Below, piece by piece: positions 7,621 through 15,620 of a stretch of 36,785 nt of DNA; position 1 is the first letter of the stretch; every line of letters starts with the position of its first letter. A model generated the notes under the pieces. That model made no database searches. It was not told where the DNA came from and saw only the letters and a program-made list of their open reading frames with translations. Location of the stretch: assembly GCA_003156805.1 (NCBI GenBank), contig PMHV01000044.1:1-36785 (forward strand), in the 5' to 3' direction. Source of the DNA: Acidobacteriaceae bacterium. GTDB lineage: Bacteria; Acidobacteriota; Terriglobia; Terriglobales; Acidobacteriaceae. Position numbers and translations under genes: made by a program.

Positions 7621-10600
7621 ATGGCGTTTGGTTTCGGCTTCAACAAACAGAAGGTCCTGAACACGGCGGAGAAGTATGTCCAGCAGGGCAAGCTGCCGAA
7701 CGCTATTTCCGAGTACGAGAAAATTCTCAAGAACGATGCCAAAGATCTCACGGTGACCAACACCGTCGGCGATCTCTACTCGCGCCTCGGCGAAGCCAAC
7801 AAAGCTACCGAATGCTTCAAGATTGTAGGCGATGCTTATGCCACCCAGGGGTTCACCGTCAAGGCTATCGCTATGTACAAAAAAATCAGCAAGCTCAAGC
7901 CCTCGCTTGAAAGCGTGCTGAAACTGGCCGAACTCTATACCCAGCAGGGACTGTTCAACGATGCTCGCGCCCAGTACCTGCAGGTGGCCGAAGAATTTCT
8001 GAAGACGGGCGACCTCGAGAATGCTGTCCGCATCTTCCAGAAGATTCTGGAAATGGATCCGGAGAACACCACCATGCGCGTCCGTCTGGCGGAGGTGTAC
8101 ATCCGCCTGGGCAAGAAAAACGATGCCTGGCAGATTTTCACCGCCGCTGCCGAGGCCCTGCGCTCCAAAGGCTCATTAAGCGGCGCGGATGAAATCCTGC
8201 AGCGCATGCTCTCTCTTGACCCCGGCAACAGTTACGCGCTGCTGATGCAGGGCCGCAATCTTATCGAGGCTGGCAATTCCCAGGCAGCCATTGTCTCGCT
8301 CGAGAAAGTCGCCGACCTGGATTCCAACCCGGAGGGCTTGCGCGATCTGCTCAAGGCTTATCTCAGCGCCGGGCGGCTCTCCGATGCCGGAACTCTGGCC
8401 GGCAAACTTCTCAGCGTCCACAACGACCTGGCGGCCATCTCCAACTTCGCCGAAGCCCTTATGCAGGCCGGCCAGTACGAAAACGCGCTCCAGGTCTACG
8501 ACCAGCACTCCGAGCGCCTGCTGGCCGCAAATTCCGAAAAAGTTCTGCAAAATCTTCACACCATCATCGGCCATGTGCGCGAGAATCCCGCTTCTCTCGA
8601 GAAGCTCCTTGCTCTCTTTCACAAAGCGGGCGACACCTCGCACACCACCGAGGTCATCGAGCTCCTGGCCCATGCCTGTGTGCAATCCGGCGATCTGCCT
8701 CGCGCTCGCGATCTGTATCAAAAGCTGGCCACACTTGAGCCCGGCAACCCGCTGCACCTTAAGAATTTCCAGCAGATGGTCAGCCAGCTCGGCGGTGACC
8801 CCGGCGCGAAGCTCATTACCAGCGAAGAAGCCGCCGTGATCGTCGATGAGTTAGAGGCCACGGCTCCTTCCATTCACCAACACTATTCGGATGCCGTCGC
8901 CCTCGCAGTGCGTTCCGCTCTTACCGACGCCGAACTTTTTATTTCCTACAACATGCCCGCCAAGGCTCTGGGGCCTTTGGCCGCTACGCTGCCGCAGGCG
9001 CCGCACGATCAGCGTCTTAACCAGCGCTTAGCTGCACTGCACACGCGCGCAGGACGTTTCGCCGAAGCTGCAGTCTGCTGTCGAACTCTTCAGAACATCT
9101 ATTCCGAAGGTGGATATCCAGACGAAGCCACGCGCTACGGCGAACTGGCCGATCGCTATGAAGAGCGCTCTGCCGCTCCTGAGCCTTCGCTTGCCGAGCA
9201 GGACGCTTCGCCCGGGCAATCCACCGGCGACCTGGCGATTGCCGCGGCTGGATCGGCTCCTTGGCCCGCGGCAGCGTCCCATGCCGTCGCCGAGACCTCT
9301 TCCGCCGCGGAAGAAGACGAAATTACCCTGGTCGAGGAATCGCCGGAAGATGCGCTCCCGGCAGCGCCCGCGCCCGCGGAAATCGATCTCTCCTCCGAGT
9401 GGGAGGACGCTACTTCCGTTGACACGAACGCGACTGTCGAGGAGGCTCCCGAGGTTGAAATCACCGATGTTGTCGGTGACCATGAAGTTCCCGCCGGGAA
9501 GGCCGACGAGGCGATTGAGGAGATTCGCTTTTACATGGAGCATGGTATGCCCGAACAGGCATGGGCAGCCCTGGCCAAGCTCCAGACTCGTTCTCACGAC
9601 GAAGCCGAAGTGGCGGCCATCCGCGCCGAGCTGGAAGCTATTTCGCAGCTTCCCTCCACGCCGGAAGAGACGAGCGTGGCGGAACCTGCCGCGGAATTGG
9701 CCGTCGAAGAGCCCGAGATGCAAGCGCTCGTCGAAGAAATTCCCGCTGCCGCCGTGCAATCGCCGGTCGCAGCCGAACCAGCTCCTGTGGCCGAAGCCCC
9801 AACCGCGGATGCGGAAATTTCGCCCGCGCCGGCGGCCGAGCCTGCTGTTCCCCAGCCTGAACCCGCCGTCCTCAATCGATTTGTTGCCGACCTCGAAAGT
9901 TCTTTGGGAGAAGCCTTTCTGCCAGGCACGGTCGCCCGTGAAGTTGAACCCGCTACAGCTCGGGAAGAAAAAGTTGAGACGCAAGCTCAGAGGCAAGCGG
10001 AGCCAGCACTTGACCCTGTGGCACACGCCGAGCCCGTGGTCGCCGGCGAGTCCAATACTCCCGCGTTGGGAGAGTTTGTTGCCGATCTCGAATCTTCGCT
10101 CGGCCAGGATTTCCTGAAGCAGGTGCCTGTGCCGCAGCCTGCGCCAGTCGCTGCTGCGCCACCGCAGCCGTCTTTGTCTGTGTCTGTGCCAACTCCGATT
10201 GCCGCTCCCTCCGTCCACGCGCCCCTTGCCGCAAGTGCCGCTGCGGCCGCTGCAGCCACAGCGAGCCCAGCGTTTCCTCCGCAAATTCCAGTTGCAATTC
10301 CCGAGTCCGCCGCACTCGTGGCCGAGACTCCCAAGCCCCAAGTTTCTCCAGTTCTGCCTGCCGTCGCTCCGCCTGCTCCTGCCGCATCTTTGCCCTTCGG
10401 GGAAGAAGCCGGAATTGATCTCGCCGAGATGTTCGGCGAACTTAAGCACGACCTCGAATCCGGCGTTTCTTCCGCCGATGAGGATCCCGAGAGCCATTAC
10501 AATCTGGGCATCGCGTTCCGGGAAATGGGCCTGCTGGATGAGGCCATCGGCGAGCTGCAGAAGACCTGCCAGGCGGTCGATCACGGCCATCCTTTCTCGC

Positions 10601-10860
10601 AGATCATGCAGACCTATACGTGGCTGGCGCAGTGCTTCATCGAAAAAGGAGTGCCCGAGGCCTCCATTCGGTGGTACGAAAAGGCCTTGGCCATCCCCAC
10701 AATCGACGAGGAGACGCGCATCGCTCTGAATTATGAACTGGCCGCTGCCTATGAAACCGCCGGCGATAGGCCTTCGGCCTTCAGGCACTTCATGGAAGTC
10801 TACGGCCGCAACATCGATTATCGCGACGTTGCCGAGCGTATCAAGGCCCTGAAGTCGTAG
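7621..10860 (+). CDS. Large TPR-repeat protein with Ala/Pro/Glu-rich linker
   Basis: The start at 7621 (MAFGFGFNKQKVLNTAEKY) is chosen because the TPR array begins at once and GGAG lies 11 nt upstream; the frame is open further upstream but that stretch has no domain character. The 1,079-residue product has about a dozen TPR units in residues 10-500 (AISEYEKIL, DLYSRLGEANKATECF, ARAQYLQVAEEF). A low-complexity Ala/Pro/Glu linker follows (about 520-930), then a second TPR block (about 955-1070, ESHYNLGIAFREMGLLDEAI). The linker holds two near-identical motifs, FVADLESSLG, at residues 754-763 and 819-828, and a related FGELKHDLESG at about 937-947. TPR arrays are protein-binding scaffolds; similar C-terminal blocks occur in TPR proteins of other soil bacteria. 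No signal peptide or membrane segment is seen. The partner is unknown. Confidence 0.85.
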   Translation: MAFGFGFNKQKVLNTAEKYVQQGKLPNAISEYEKILKNDAKDLTVTNTVGDLYSRLGEANKATECFKIVGDAYATQGFTVKAIAMYKKISKLKPSLESVLKLAELYTQQGLFNDARAQYLQVAEEFLKTGDLENAVRIFQKILEMDPENTTMRVRLAEVYIRLGKKNDAWQIFTAAAEALRSKGSLSGADEILQRMLSLDPGNSYALLMQGRNLIEAGNSQAAIVSLEKVADLDSNPEGLRDLLKAYLSAGRLSDAGTLAGKLLSVHNDLAAISNFAEALMQAGQYENALQVYDQHSERLLAANSEKVLQNLHTIIGHVRENPASLEKLLALFHKAGDTSHTTEVIELLAHACVQSGDLPRARDLYQKLATLEPGNPLHLKNFQQMVSQLGGDPGAKLITSEEAAVIVDELEATAPSIHQHYSDAVALAVRSALTDAELFISYNMPAKALGPLAATLPQAPHDQRLNQRLAALHTRAGRFAEAAVCCRTLQNIYSEGGYPDEATRYGELADRYEERSAAPEPSLAEQDASPGQSTGDLAIAAAGSAPWPAAASHAVAETSSAAEEDEITLVEESPEDALPAAPAPAEIDLSSEWEDATSVDTNATVEEAPEVEITDVVGDHEVPAGKADEAIEEIRFYMEHGMPEQAWAALAKLQTRSHDEAEVAAIRAELEAISQLPSTPEETSVAEPAAELAVEEPEMQALVEEIPAAAVQSPVAAEPAPVAEAPTADAEISPAPAAEPAVPQPEPAVLNRFVADLESSLGEAFLPGTVAREVEPATAREEKVETQAQRQAEPALDPVAHAEPVVAGESNTPALGEFVADLESSLGQDFLKQVPVPQPAPVAAAPPQPSLSVSVPTPIAAPSVHAPLAASAAAAAAATASPAFPPQIPVAIPESAALVAETPKPQVSPVLPAVAPPAPAASLPFGEEAGIDLAEMFGELKHDLESGVSSADEDPESHYNLGIAFREMGLLDEAIGELQKTCQAVDHGHPFSQIMQTYTWLAQCFIEKGVPEASIRWYEKALAIPTIDEETRIALNYELAAAYETAGDRPSAFRHFMEVYGRNIDYRDVAERIKALKS

Positions 10861-10949
10861 AATAGGCCGATGGGCTTTGTCCCTCACTTTTTCAGCCGGG
10901 CGTGTGGTCGCTCCGCCGTTTTCTGTAACTCGCATCTGTGGAGCGCCCA

Positions 10950-11336
10950 ATGACGCTCGATCCCAATTTTCCTTTGGAGAGCGTCCCGGCCGCCTCTGCC
11001 CAGCCGGCTCCACCCCAGACCGAAACGCAAGCCGCGCTGTTGGATCCGCCGCCGCCAGCGCCCCTGCCTCGCCAGCACTCCCGGCTGCAGCTCTGGCTGC
11101 ACCGCATCTCGGTTTTCCTGTTCGTGCTGATCAGTGCTGTGGCCGGCGTGCTACTGGTCATCCTGCCCTGGACGCCGCAGTGGACTGACAACTATCTCCT
11201 GCTTTCGTTTCCCTGGCTTCGCGACTTTATCTCCAGCGGATTTTTTCGCGGCCTGTGCGCCGGCATGGGCCTGCTTGATATCTGGATCGGCTTCTGGGAG
11301 GCGCTCCACTACCACGAGCCCGGGGACCCGAAGTAA
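10950..11336 (+). CDS. Small membrane protein, two predicted TM segments
   Basis: The start at 10950 has GTGGAG 6 nt upstream; an in-frame GTG at 10938 overlaps that ribosome-binding site and is less likely. The 128-residue protein has a proline-rich N-terminal tail of about 45 residues, then hydrophobic segments at about 52-74 (ISVFLFVLISAVAGVLLVIL) and about 92-112 (ISSGFFRGLCAGMGLLDIWI). It ends in a short polar tail with no known motif. It lies 89 bp after the TPR gene and about 100 bp before the LOG-family gene, so it may be cotranscribed with them. I do not recognise the family. Confidence 0.7.
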   Translation: MTLDPNFPLESVPAASAQPAPPQTETQAALLDPPPPAPLPRQHSRLQLWLHRISVFLFVLISAVAGVLLVILPWTPQWTDNYLLLSFPWLRDFISSGFFRGLCAGMGLLDIWIGFWEALHYHEPGDPK

Positions 11337-11433
11337 TGGGCCGCAGTGATTCCCATCGCCGCAGTGACTGGAACTTCGATATTCTGAGTGTCTGAGCTAA
11401 CCGACCCCGATTCCACCGAATGAGACCGATCGC

Positions 11434-12312
11434 ATGTCTGACCAGCTAAAATCCGCTCCCTTGGCTTATCGCAACGAACCTTTTTTGAACAGTCCCGATG
11501 GCCGTGTTCTCCGCATTCTTTCTGAGTATCAGGAACCCCTGGCGCGTTTCCGCCGCGAGGAGATTCAAGACACCGTTGTCTTTTTCGGTTCGGCTCGCTT
11601 TCAAGGCCGCGCCGCTGCCGACAAAAACCTCACCGTCGCCGAGAAAAACCAGTCCGCGGCCCCGAAGCCGCAGCAGGAACAGGACCTCAAGCGCGCTGTG
11701 GCGGCCGTGGACATGGCCCGTTACTACGAAGACGCCCGCCGCCTGGCTTTCCTTCTCACCGAGTGGTCCATCCAGATTCCCGCTCGCCGTCACCGCTTCG
11801 TGGTCACCACCGGCGGCGGTCCCGGCATCATGGAGGCTGCCAACCTCGGCGCTCACCAGGCCGGCGGAAAGACCATCGGCCTCAACATCAATTTGCCTTT
11901 CGAGCAGAATCCCAACCAGTACATCACGCCCTCGCTCAACTTCGAGTTCCACTATTTCTTCATGCGTAAGTTCTGGTTCGCCTACCTGGCCAAGGGATTG
12001 GTGATTTTTCCCGGCGGCTTCGGCACCATGGATGAACTTTTCGAAATCCTCACCCTTGCCCAAACCGACAAGCTTGCCAAGAAAATTCTGGTCGTCATCT
12101 ACGGCAGCGAATACTGGAACCGCATTATCAACTTCCAGGCCTTCGTCGATGCCGGTACCGTCTCGCAAAAAGACCTCGACCTGCTCAAGATCGTCGACTC
12201 TCCCGAAGACGCCTTCAACTTCCTCCGCGACGGCCTCACCCAATACCACCTCGGTGGCCAGCTAAAGAAAGAACGCGAAGTCCTTCCCGAAATCGCTAAG
12301 ACTCGCCCATAA
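11434..12312 (+). CDS. LOG-family (TIGR00730-type) Rossmann-fold protein
   Basis: The 292-residue product has the LOG/lysine-decarboxylase-like Rossmann signature: VVFFGSARF near the N-terminus, TTGGGPGIMEAANLGA in the nucleotide-binding loop, and PGGFGTMDELFEI, matching the PGGxGTxxE motif that carries the catalytic Glu. Family members act as cytokinin riboside-monophosphate phosphoribohydrolases or, more generally, nucleoside-monophosphate N-glycosidases. This is the longer bacterial form with about 100 residues before the GGGPG motif, so the exact substrate is uncertain. It is probably cytoplasmic. The downstream 94-bp gap contains a perfect 7-bp stem-loop and then thiE. Confidence 0.85.
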   Translation: MSDQLKSAPLAYRNEPFLNSPDGRVLRILSEYQEPLARFRREEIQDTVVFFGSARFQGRAAADKNLTVAEKNQSAAPKPQQEQDLKRAVAAVDMARYYEDARRLAFLLTEWSIQIPARRHRFVVTTGGGPGIMEAANLGAHQAGGKTIGLNINLPFEQNPNQYITPSLNFEFHYFFMRKFWFAYLAKGLVIFPGGFGTMDELFEILTLAQTDKLAKKILVVIYGSEYWNRIINFQAFVDAGTVSQKDLDLLKIVDSPEDAFNFLRDGLTQYHLGGQLKKEREVLPEIAKTRP

Positions 12313-12345
12313 GTTAGCCGCCCGCCTGTGTGCTGGCGCCGTCAG

Positions 12346-12364
12346 CTTGACTTGGCCAGTCAAG
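12346..12364. terminator. Perfect 7-bp stem-loop between LOG-family gene and thiE
   Basis: CTTGACT-TGGCC-AGTCAAG is a perfect 7-bp inverted repeat with a 5-nt loop, 33 bp after the LOG-family stop. There is no U-tract, so it may be a factor-assisted terminator or an operator for thiE. No TPP riboswitch-like sequence (CTGAGA...ACCTGATC) is present before thiE. Confidence 0.35.
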
Positions 12365-12406
12365 AAACTCCGCGACCGGACCCCGATCGCACTACACTGA
12401 AAGTCG

Positions 12407-13228
12407 ATGCCCGGCCGCAGCCTGCTTTACTACGTCACGGATCGCAAATCGTTAGCAGACGACGAACCAACCCGCCGCCGTCGTCTCCTGGGGAAAATCG
12501 CCGAAGCCGCGCGGTGTGGCGTCGATTACATTCAGCTCCGCGAAAAAGATTTGTCCACGCGCGGACTGGAACAACTAGCCCGCGAAGCCTTGAACATCAT
12601 CCGCGAAAATTCTCCATCGAGAACCGAGAGCGGAGAACAAGAAACTGAGAACCGAGAACCGGGAACCGAGAACGATGCACTGGCAACTGGCAACTGGCAA
12701 CCGCCAACTGCTCTTCTAATCAACTCTCGCACCGATGTCGCCCTTGCCGCCGGAGCCGACGGCGTCCACCTACGCTCCGACGATGTTTCCCCAGCAGAAG
12801 TCCGAATAGCCTGGAAGTGCGGCGCGGATGAAAAGTATGGCGCGGGCGCCCCTTCGGCAGGCTCAGGGCAGGCTCTCGCCCGCGAAAACTCACCACCGTC
12901 TCCAATCGTTGCCGTCTCTTGTCACTCGTCGGCAGAAGTTGCCCAAGCCGCTTCGAGCGGCGCAAACTTCGCCGTCTTCGCCCCCATCTTCGAAAAGCTC
13001 GCCTTAGAAAAGAAAGAAGCGCCCGGAACTCGCTCCGTCGCCCTTGCCGCGCTCGAACAAGCATGCCGTGCCAAAATCCCAGTGCTGGCCTTGGGCGGAA
13101 TCACTCTGGAAAACGCTCAGTCCTGTCTCGAAGCCGGAGCCGCCGGCATCGCCGCCATCCGCCTGTTTCAGGAGAACAATATCGCCGAGGTTGTCTACAG
13201 ACTCCGTGCTGAAGGCCGCTTCGCTTAA
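12407..13228 (+). CDS. thiE: Thiamine-phosphate synthase with two repeat-derived insertions
   Basis: ThiE joins HMP-pyrophosphate and thiazole phosphate to make thiamine phosphate in the cytoplasm. The family motifs are present: YYVTDR at the N-terminus, YIQLREKDL (Gln/Arg/Lys for pyrophosphate), INSRTDVALAAGADGVHL, a Ser-Cys-His segment, and LALGGIT near the C-terminal phosphate loop. At 273 residues it is about 60 longer than usual. The excess lies in two surface-loop insertions: residues about 71-104, made of short tandem repeats, and about 142-165, made by a 44-bp palindromic element. Both leave the frame open, so the protein is probably functional. A TACACT at 12394-12399 lies only 7 bp before the ATG, which suggests a very short or absent leader. 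The stop overlaps that of the convergent gene by the palindrome TTAA. Confidence 0.85.
   Translation: MPGRSLLYYVTDRKSLADDEPTRRRRLLGKIAEAARCGVDYIQLREKDLSTRGLEQLAREALNIIRENSPSRTESGEQETENREPGTENDALATGNWQPPTALLINSRTDVALAAGADGVHLRSDDVSPAEVRIAWKCGADEKYGAGAPSAGSGQALARENSPPSPIVAVSCHSSAEVAQAASSGANFAVFAPIFEKLALEKKEAPGTRSVALAALEQACRAKIPVLALGGITLENAQSCLEAGAAGIAAIRLFQENNIAEVVYRLRAEGRFA
12619..12700. repeat. Short tandem repeats inside thiE
   Basis: Positions 12619-12673 are degenerate copies of GAGAACCGA-like units, and 12680-12700 are three exact CTGGCAA units. They encode a Glu/Asn/Arg/Thr-rich stretch absent from normal ThiE, between the helix ending in IREN and the strand ALLIN. Confidence 0.8.
12841..12884. 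repeat. 44-bp palindromic element, copy 1 (in thiE)
   Basis: The element has perfect 8-bp inverted ends, CGCGGGCG (12841-12848) and CGCCCGCG (12877-12884), around a core TTCGGCAGGCTCAGGGCAGG. Copy 2 (33430-33473) is the same length and matches 40 of 44 positions. Here it is read from codon position 3 and adds APSAGSGQALA-type residues to ThiE. Confidence 0.85.
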
Positions 13229-13698
13229 CCCATCCACTTCGCTCCCGTTTTCAGCACCTTCATTACTTTGGCCAGACGCCGCACCCGCGTCTCTTCCTGC
13301 TTCGCCTCACGAATCGAAAGAGCCATTTCTTTCTTGTGCGAAAACGAGAACTTTTCCCATCTCTCCTGCGTTTTTTTATTTTTCGCCAGTTCTTTCTTGA
13401 GCTGCGCTGGAGCTTCCACTGTGCGCGCTTCTTCGTCCCGTTCCATCACCACTTCCACAATGTCACCCGGCTTTACTCCCGCGCCCTGGCACAAAGTTTT
13501 GTTCACCGGCATCATGCGGCGCCCGCCGCACGGCATTAGCGACGAGCGAAACGGAAAGCCGTTGATCGTGCCGCGTATGGGGACCCGGGCACGCGTCCCA
13601 AACATCTCCGGCACGTCAACCGGCGGAGTGATCGCGGCTACCACGCCCGCCTCTTTCCCCTCGATCTTTGCTTTGAAGGACAGCCTTTGCTGCGCCAT
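13225..13698 (-). CDS. YdeI/OmdA-like protein with DUF1905 domain
   Basis: The 157-residue product has an N-terminal DUF1905-like beta domain (about 1-90), with the typical ITPPVDVPEMFGTRARVPIRGTI and FRSSLMP...MMPVNK. It ends in a YdeI/OmpD-associated helical tail rich in Lys/Arg/Glu (about 95-157). The molecular function is not established. It is convergent with thiE, and the two stop codons overlap in TTAA (13225-13228). Upstream is a 99-bp divergent gap shared with the FGE-like gene. Confidence 0.75.
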   Translation of the reverse strand: MAQQRLSFKAKIEGKEAGVVAAITPPVDVPEMFGTRARVPIRGTINGFPFRSSLMPCGGRRMMPVNKTLCQGAGVKPGDIVEVVMERDEEARTVEAPAQLKKELAKNKKTQERWEKFSFSHKKEMALSIREAKQEETRVRRLAKVMKVLKTGAKWMG

Positions 13699-13797
13699 CG
13701 CAGACCTCCGTGGCTGGACATGCTGCTAAACTCTAACTCGGTACGGAGCGCTCGGCAACACCGTCCCTGAACCACATTTCTGAACCATTTCCGAACC

Positions 13798-14580
13798 ATG
13801 GCTCCAACTCAATTACGCGCACACGCGGCGGCTTCGGCTGCGATCGAGCCAGCCCTGGTCTCGATTCCAGAAGGGTGGTATCTCATGGGTTCCGGCTCCG
13901 GCCAGGACTGTGAACGTCCCATTCACCGCGTCTGGGTCGACGCCTTTCTGCTCGCCGCCACGCAAGTCACTAACGCCGATTACGCGCGCTTCCTCCGCGC
14001 CACTTCCTCTCAACCGCCGCCATTCTGGCAAGATCCCAACTTCAACCATCCCCGGCAGCCCGTGGTCGCAGTCTCCTGGTTCGACGCCGACCGATACTGC
14101 CAGTGGCTCAGCGCGCAAACGCAACGCTCCTACGGTCTCCCCACCGAAGCCGAATGGGAGCGCGCCGCCCGCGGCGGCGTCGAACAAAAAACTTTTCCCT
14201 GGGGCGACGATCCTCCGCAATCTCTCCCCGACTACGAAAAGCGATGGCAAACCAGTCCCGAACCCGTCGCCCGCTTCGCGCCCAACGCCTTCGGCCTCTA
14301 CGATATCTGCGAGAACGTCCACGAGTGGTGCAGCGATTGGTACGACGCCAACTACTACGCGACTTCGCCCGAGCGCAATCCGCGCGGTCCCGCAGAAGGC
14401 CAGCGCAAAGCCTCGCGGGGCGGATCGTGGCGCCATCATGTCAAAGCGTCGCGCTGCTCCGCCCGCTCCAGTATCCCTCCCGAATTTCAATACGCCGACT
14501 ACGGTTTCCGCGTAGCCTGTGCTCTTCCGCATTTACTTGCTGGGGCGGATCAAAACGGCAAACTACACGATGGCGGTTGA
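13798..14580 (+). CDS. Formylglycine-generating-enzyme-like (SUMF1 fold) protein without the usual Cys pair
   Basis: The 260-residue product follows the FGE-sulfatase fold: IPEGWYLMGSGSGQDCERPIHRVWVDAF, TQVTNADYARF, PVVAVSWFDADRYCQWL, GLPTEAEWERAARGG, FPWGDD, FGLYDICENVHEWCSDWY, and a C-terminal RGGSW...GFRVA. True aerobic FGE has two cysteines just after GGSW/Y; here that stretch reads RHHVKASRCSARSS, with one cysteine in a different place. Formylglycine formation on a sulfatase is therefore doubtful, and no sulfatase gene is nearby. It is more likely a member of the broad FGE-like family with another oxidase or binding role. No signal peptide is seen. Confidence 0.8.
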   Translation: MAPTQLRAHAAASAAIEPALVSIPEGWYLMGSGSGQDCERPIHRVWVDAFLLAATQVTNADYARFLRATSSQPPPFWQDPNFNHPRQPVVAVSWFDADRYCQWLSAQTQRSYGLPTEAEWERAARGGVEQKTFPWGDDPPQSLPDYEKRWQTSPEPVARFAPNAFGLYDICENVHEWCSDWYDANYYATSPERNPRGPAEGQRKASRGGSWRHHVKASRCSARSSIPPEFQYADYGFRVACALPHLLAGADQNGKLHDGG

Positions 14581-14620
14581 GGCCTGACTCCGCCAGCCGC
14601 GAAGCGGCGCAAGAATGCAG

Positions 14621-14640
14621 CCCACGGCGCAAGCCGTGGG
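14621..14640. terminator. GCAA-tetraloop hairpin between convergent genes
   Basis: CCCACGGC-GCAA-GCCGTGGG is a perfect 8-bp stem with a GCAA tetraloop, between the ends of the FGE-like gene (plus) and the DUF2905 gene (minus). A smaller GCCGC-GAA-GCGGC hairpin precedes it (14596-14608). It shares the GGC-GCAA-GCC core and the convergent position with the hairpin at 4651-4690. Confidence 0.5.
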
Positions 14641-14654
14641 TAGAAAGCTCGTAT

Positions 14655-14882
14655 CTACCGCTTCAGCCGTCCAATCACATACAGCACGATCGACAACACC
14701 ACGCTCAACACAATCGAAGTCGCCAGCGGAAAATAAAACGTCGTGTTCTTGCCGCGATACAGAATGTCGCCCGGCAGCCGCCCCAGCGGCAGACCTGTCC
14801 GCCCCAGCAGCACCAGGACGATCCCCGCGACAAAAATCACAATCCCCAACCCGATCAGCAGCTTTCCCAACTCCGCCATCAT
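14655..14882 (-). CDS. DUF2905 small membrane protein
   Basis: The 75-residue protein has two hydrophobic helices (about 8-25, LLIGLGIVIFVAGIVLVLL, and about 52-70) joined by GRTGLPLGRLPGDILYRGKN. That loop matches the DUF2905 family pattern, including the LPGDI turn. These are inner-membrane proteins of unknown function found widely in bacteria. It is transcribed alone and convergent with the FGE-like gene. Confidence 0.85.
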   Translation of the reverse strand: MMAELGKLLIGLGIVIFVAGIVLVLLGRTGLPLGRLPGDILYRGKNTTFYFPLATSIVLSVVLSIVLYVIGRLKR

Positions 14883-15042
14883 CAGAGTCTATCTCGAACG
14901 TCTATCTCTCGGGCGAGAGTAACAAATTCCATCTTGCATCCGGCAGAACTCTGCTACAACATGCGTGTGGGGCCCGTTGCTTTGCGCGTTCCACAATCGT
15001 TGGCGCGAGAACATCCGCTCACGCTACCCAGGGGGAGGACAT

Positions 15043-15459
15043 ATGGCCATCGACATTCGCGGCCTCGCTCCGCTGCTTCAGGTTTTCGACATGCCAACCT
15101 CGATCCGTTTCTATCGCGATCTGCTGGGCTTCGAAATCGTCAGCACCTCTCGTCCGGGAGATCGCTTCGATTGGGCGCTGCTTCGTCTGAATAGCGTGGA
15201 ACTGATGCTCAACACCGCCTACGAGGAGGACGCCCGTCCGCCAAATCCCGATCCCGTGCGGATCGCAAGCCACGCCGATACCGCGCTCTTCTTCGGCTGC
15301 CCGAATGTAGATGAAGTCTATAGACAACTCCGTGTCAAAGGCCTCGACGTGAAGGAGCCGGTCATTCAGCACTACGGCATGAAGCAGCTTTACGTCGCCG
15401 ATCCCGACGGGTATAACTTGTGCTTTCAGTGGCCGGCCACGGAGCGGACTCGCGCGTAG
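15043..15459 (+). CDS. VOC superfamily (glyoxalase/bleomycin-resistance-like) protein
   Basis: The start at 15043 is set by a strong GGGGGAGGAC just upstream. The 138-residue product has two beta-alpha-beta-beta-beta modules: APLLQVFDMPTSIRFYRDLLGFEIV at the front and VDEVYRQLRVKGLDV...YVADPDGYNLCFQWP at the back, the standard VOC layout. Metal ligands cannot be assigned with confidence; the glutamate usual in YxxDPDGxxxEF is replaced by Cys (LCF), which argues against classical glyoxalase I. The substrate is unknown. Confidence 0.8.
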   Translation: MAIDIRGLAPLLQVFDMPTSIRFYRDLLGFEIVSTSRPGDRFDWALLRLNSVELMLNTAYEEDARPPNPDPVRIASHADTALFFGCPNVDEVYRQLRVKGLDVKEPVIQHYGMKQLYVADPDGYNLCFQWPATERTRA

Positions 15460-15563
15460 TGGCGTGCTTGGCACGGGGCCGGGGTCGTTTGATTCGATTC
15501 CCGGCTGTACTTGAAGACATTCGGCCCGCCCGTAACAAATCCAAGCGCGATTCCCCGTGGCAA

Positions 15564-15578
15564 CTTTGTATCACAAAG
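15564..15578. promoter_or_regulatory. CTTTGT-ATC-ACAAAG palindrome
   Basis: A perfect 6-3-6 inverted repeat lies 42 bp before the likely start of the membrane protein that is coupled to a winged-helix regulator. It is a good candidate for that regulator's own operator; this is inferred from position and symmetry only. Confidence 0.4.
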
Positions 15579-15620
15579 AACTCGACACATCGCACTCGCC
15601 TGTGGCATTCTTCTTCTCGC

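Noticed and set aside
9028-11013. 661-codon minus-strand frame opposite the TPR gene
   Set aside because: Low-complexity Gly/Arg translation mirrors the Ala/Pro-rich linker; no start signal and no domain.
12313-12406. TPP riboswitch before thiE
   Set aside because: No CTGAGA or ACCTGATC-like core; only a plain stem-loop is present.
13769-13798. Three GAACCA units before the FGE-like gene
   Set aside because: Spacings differ (13 and 11 bp) and there is no symmetry; probably chance.
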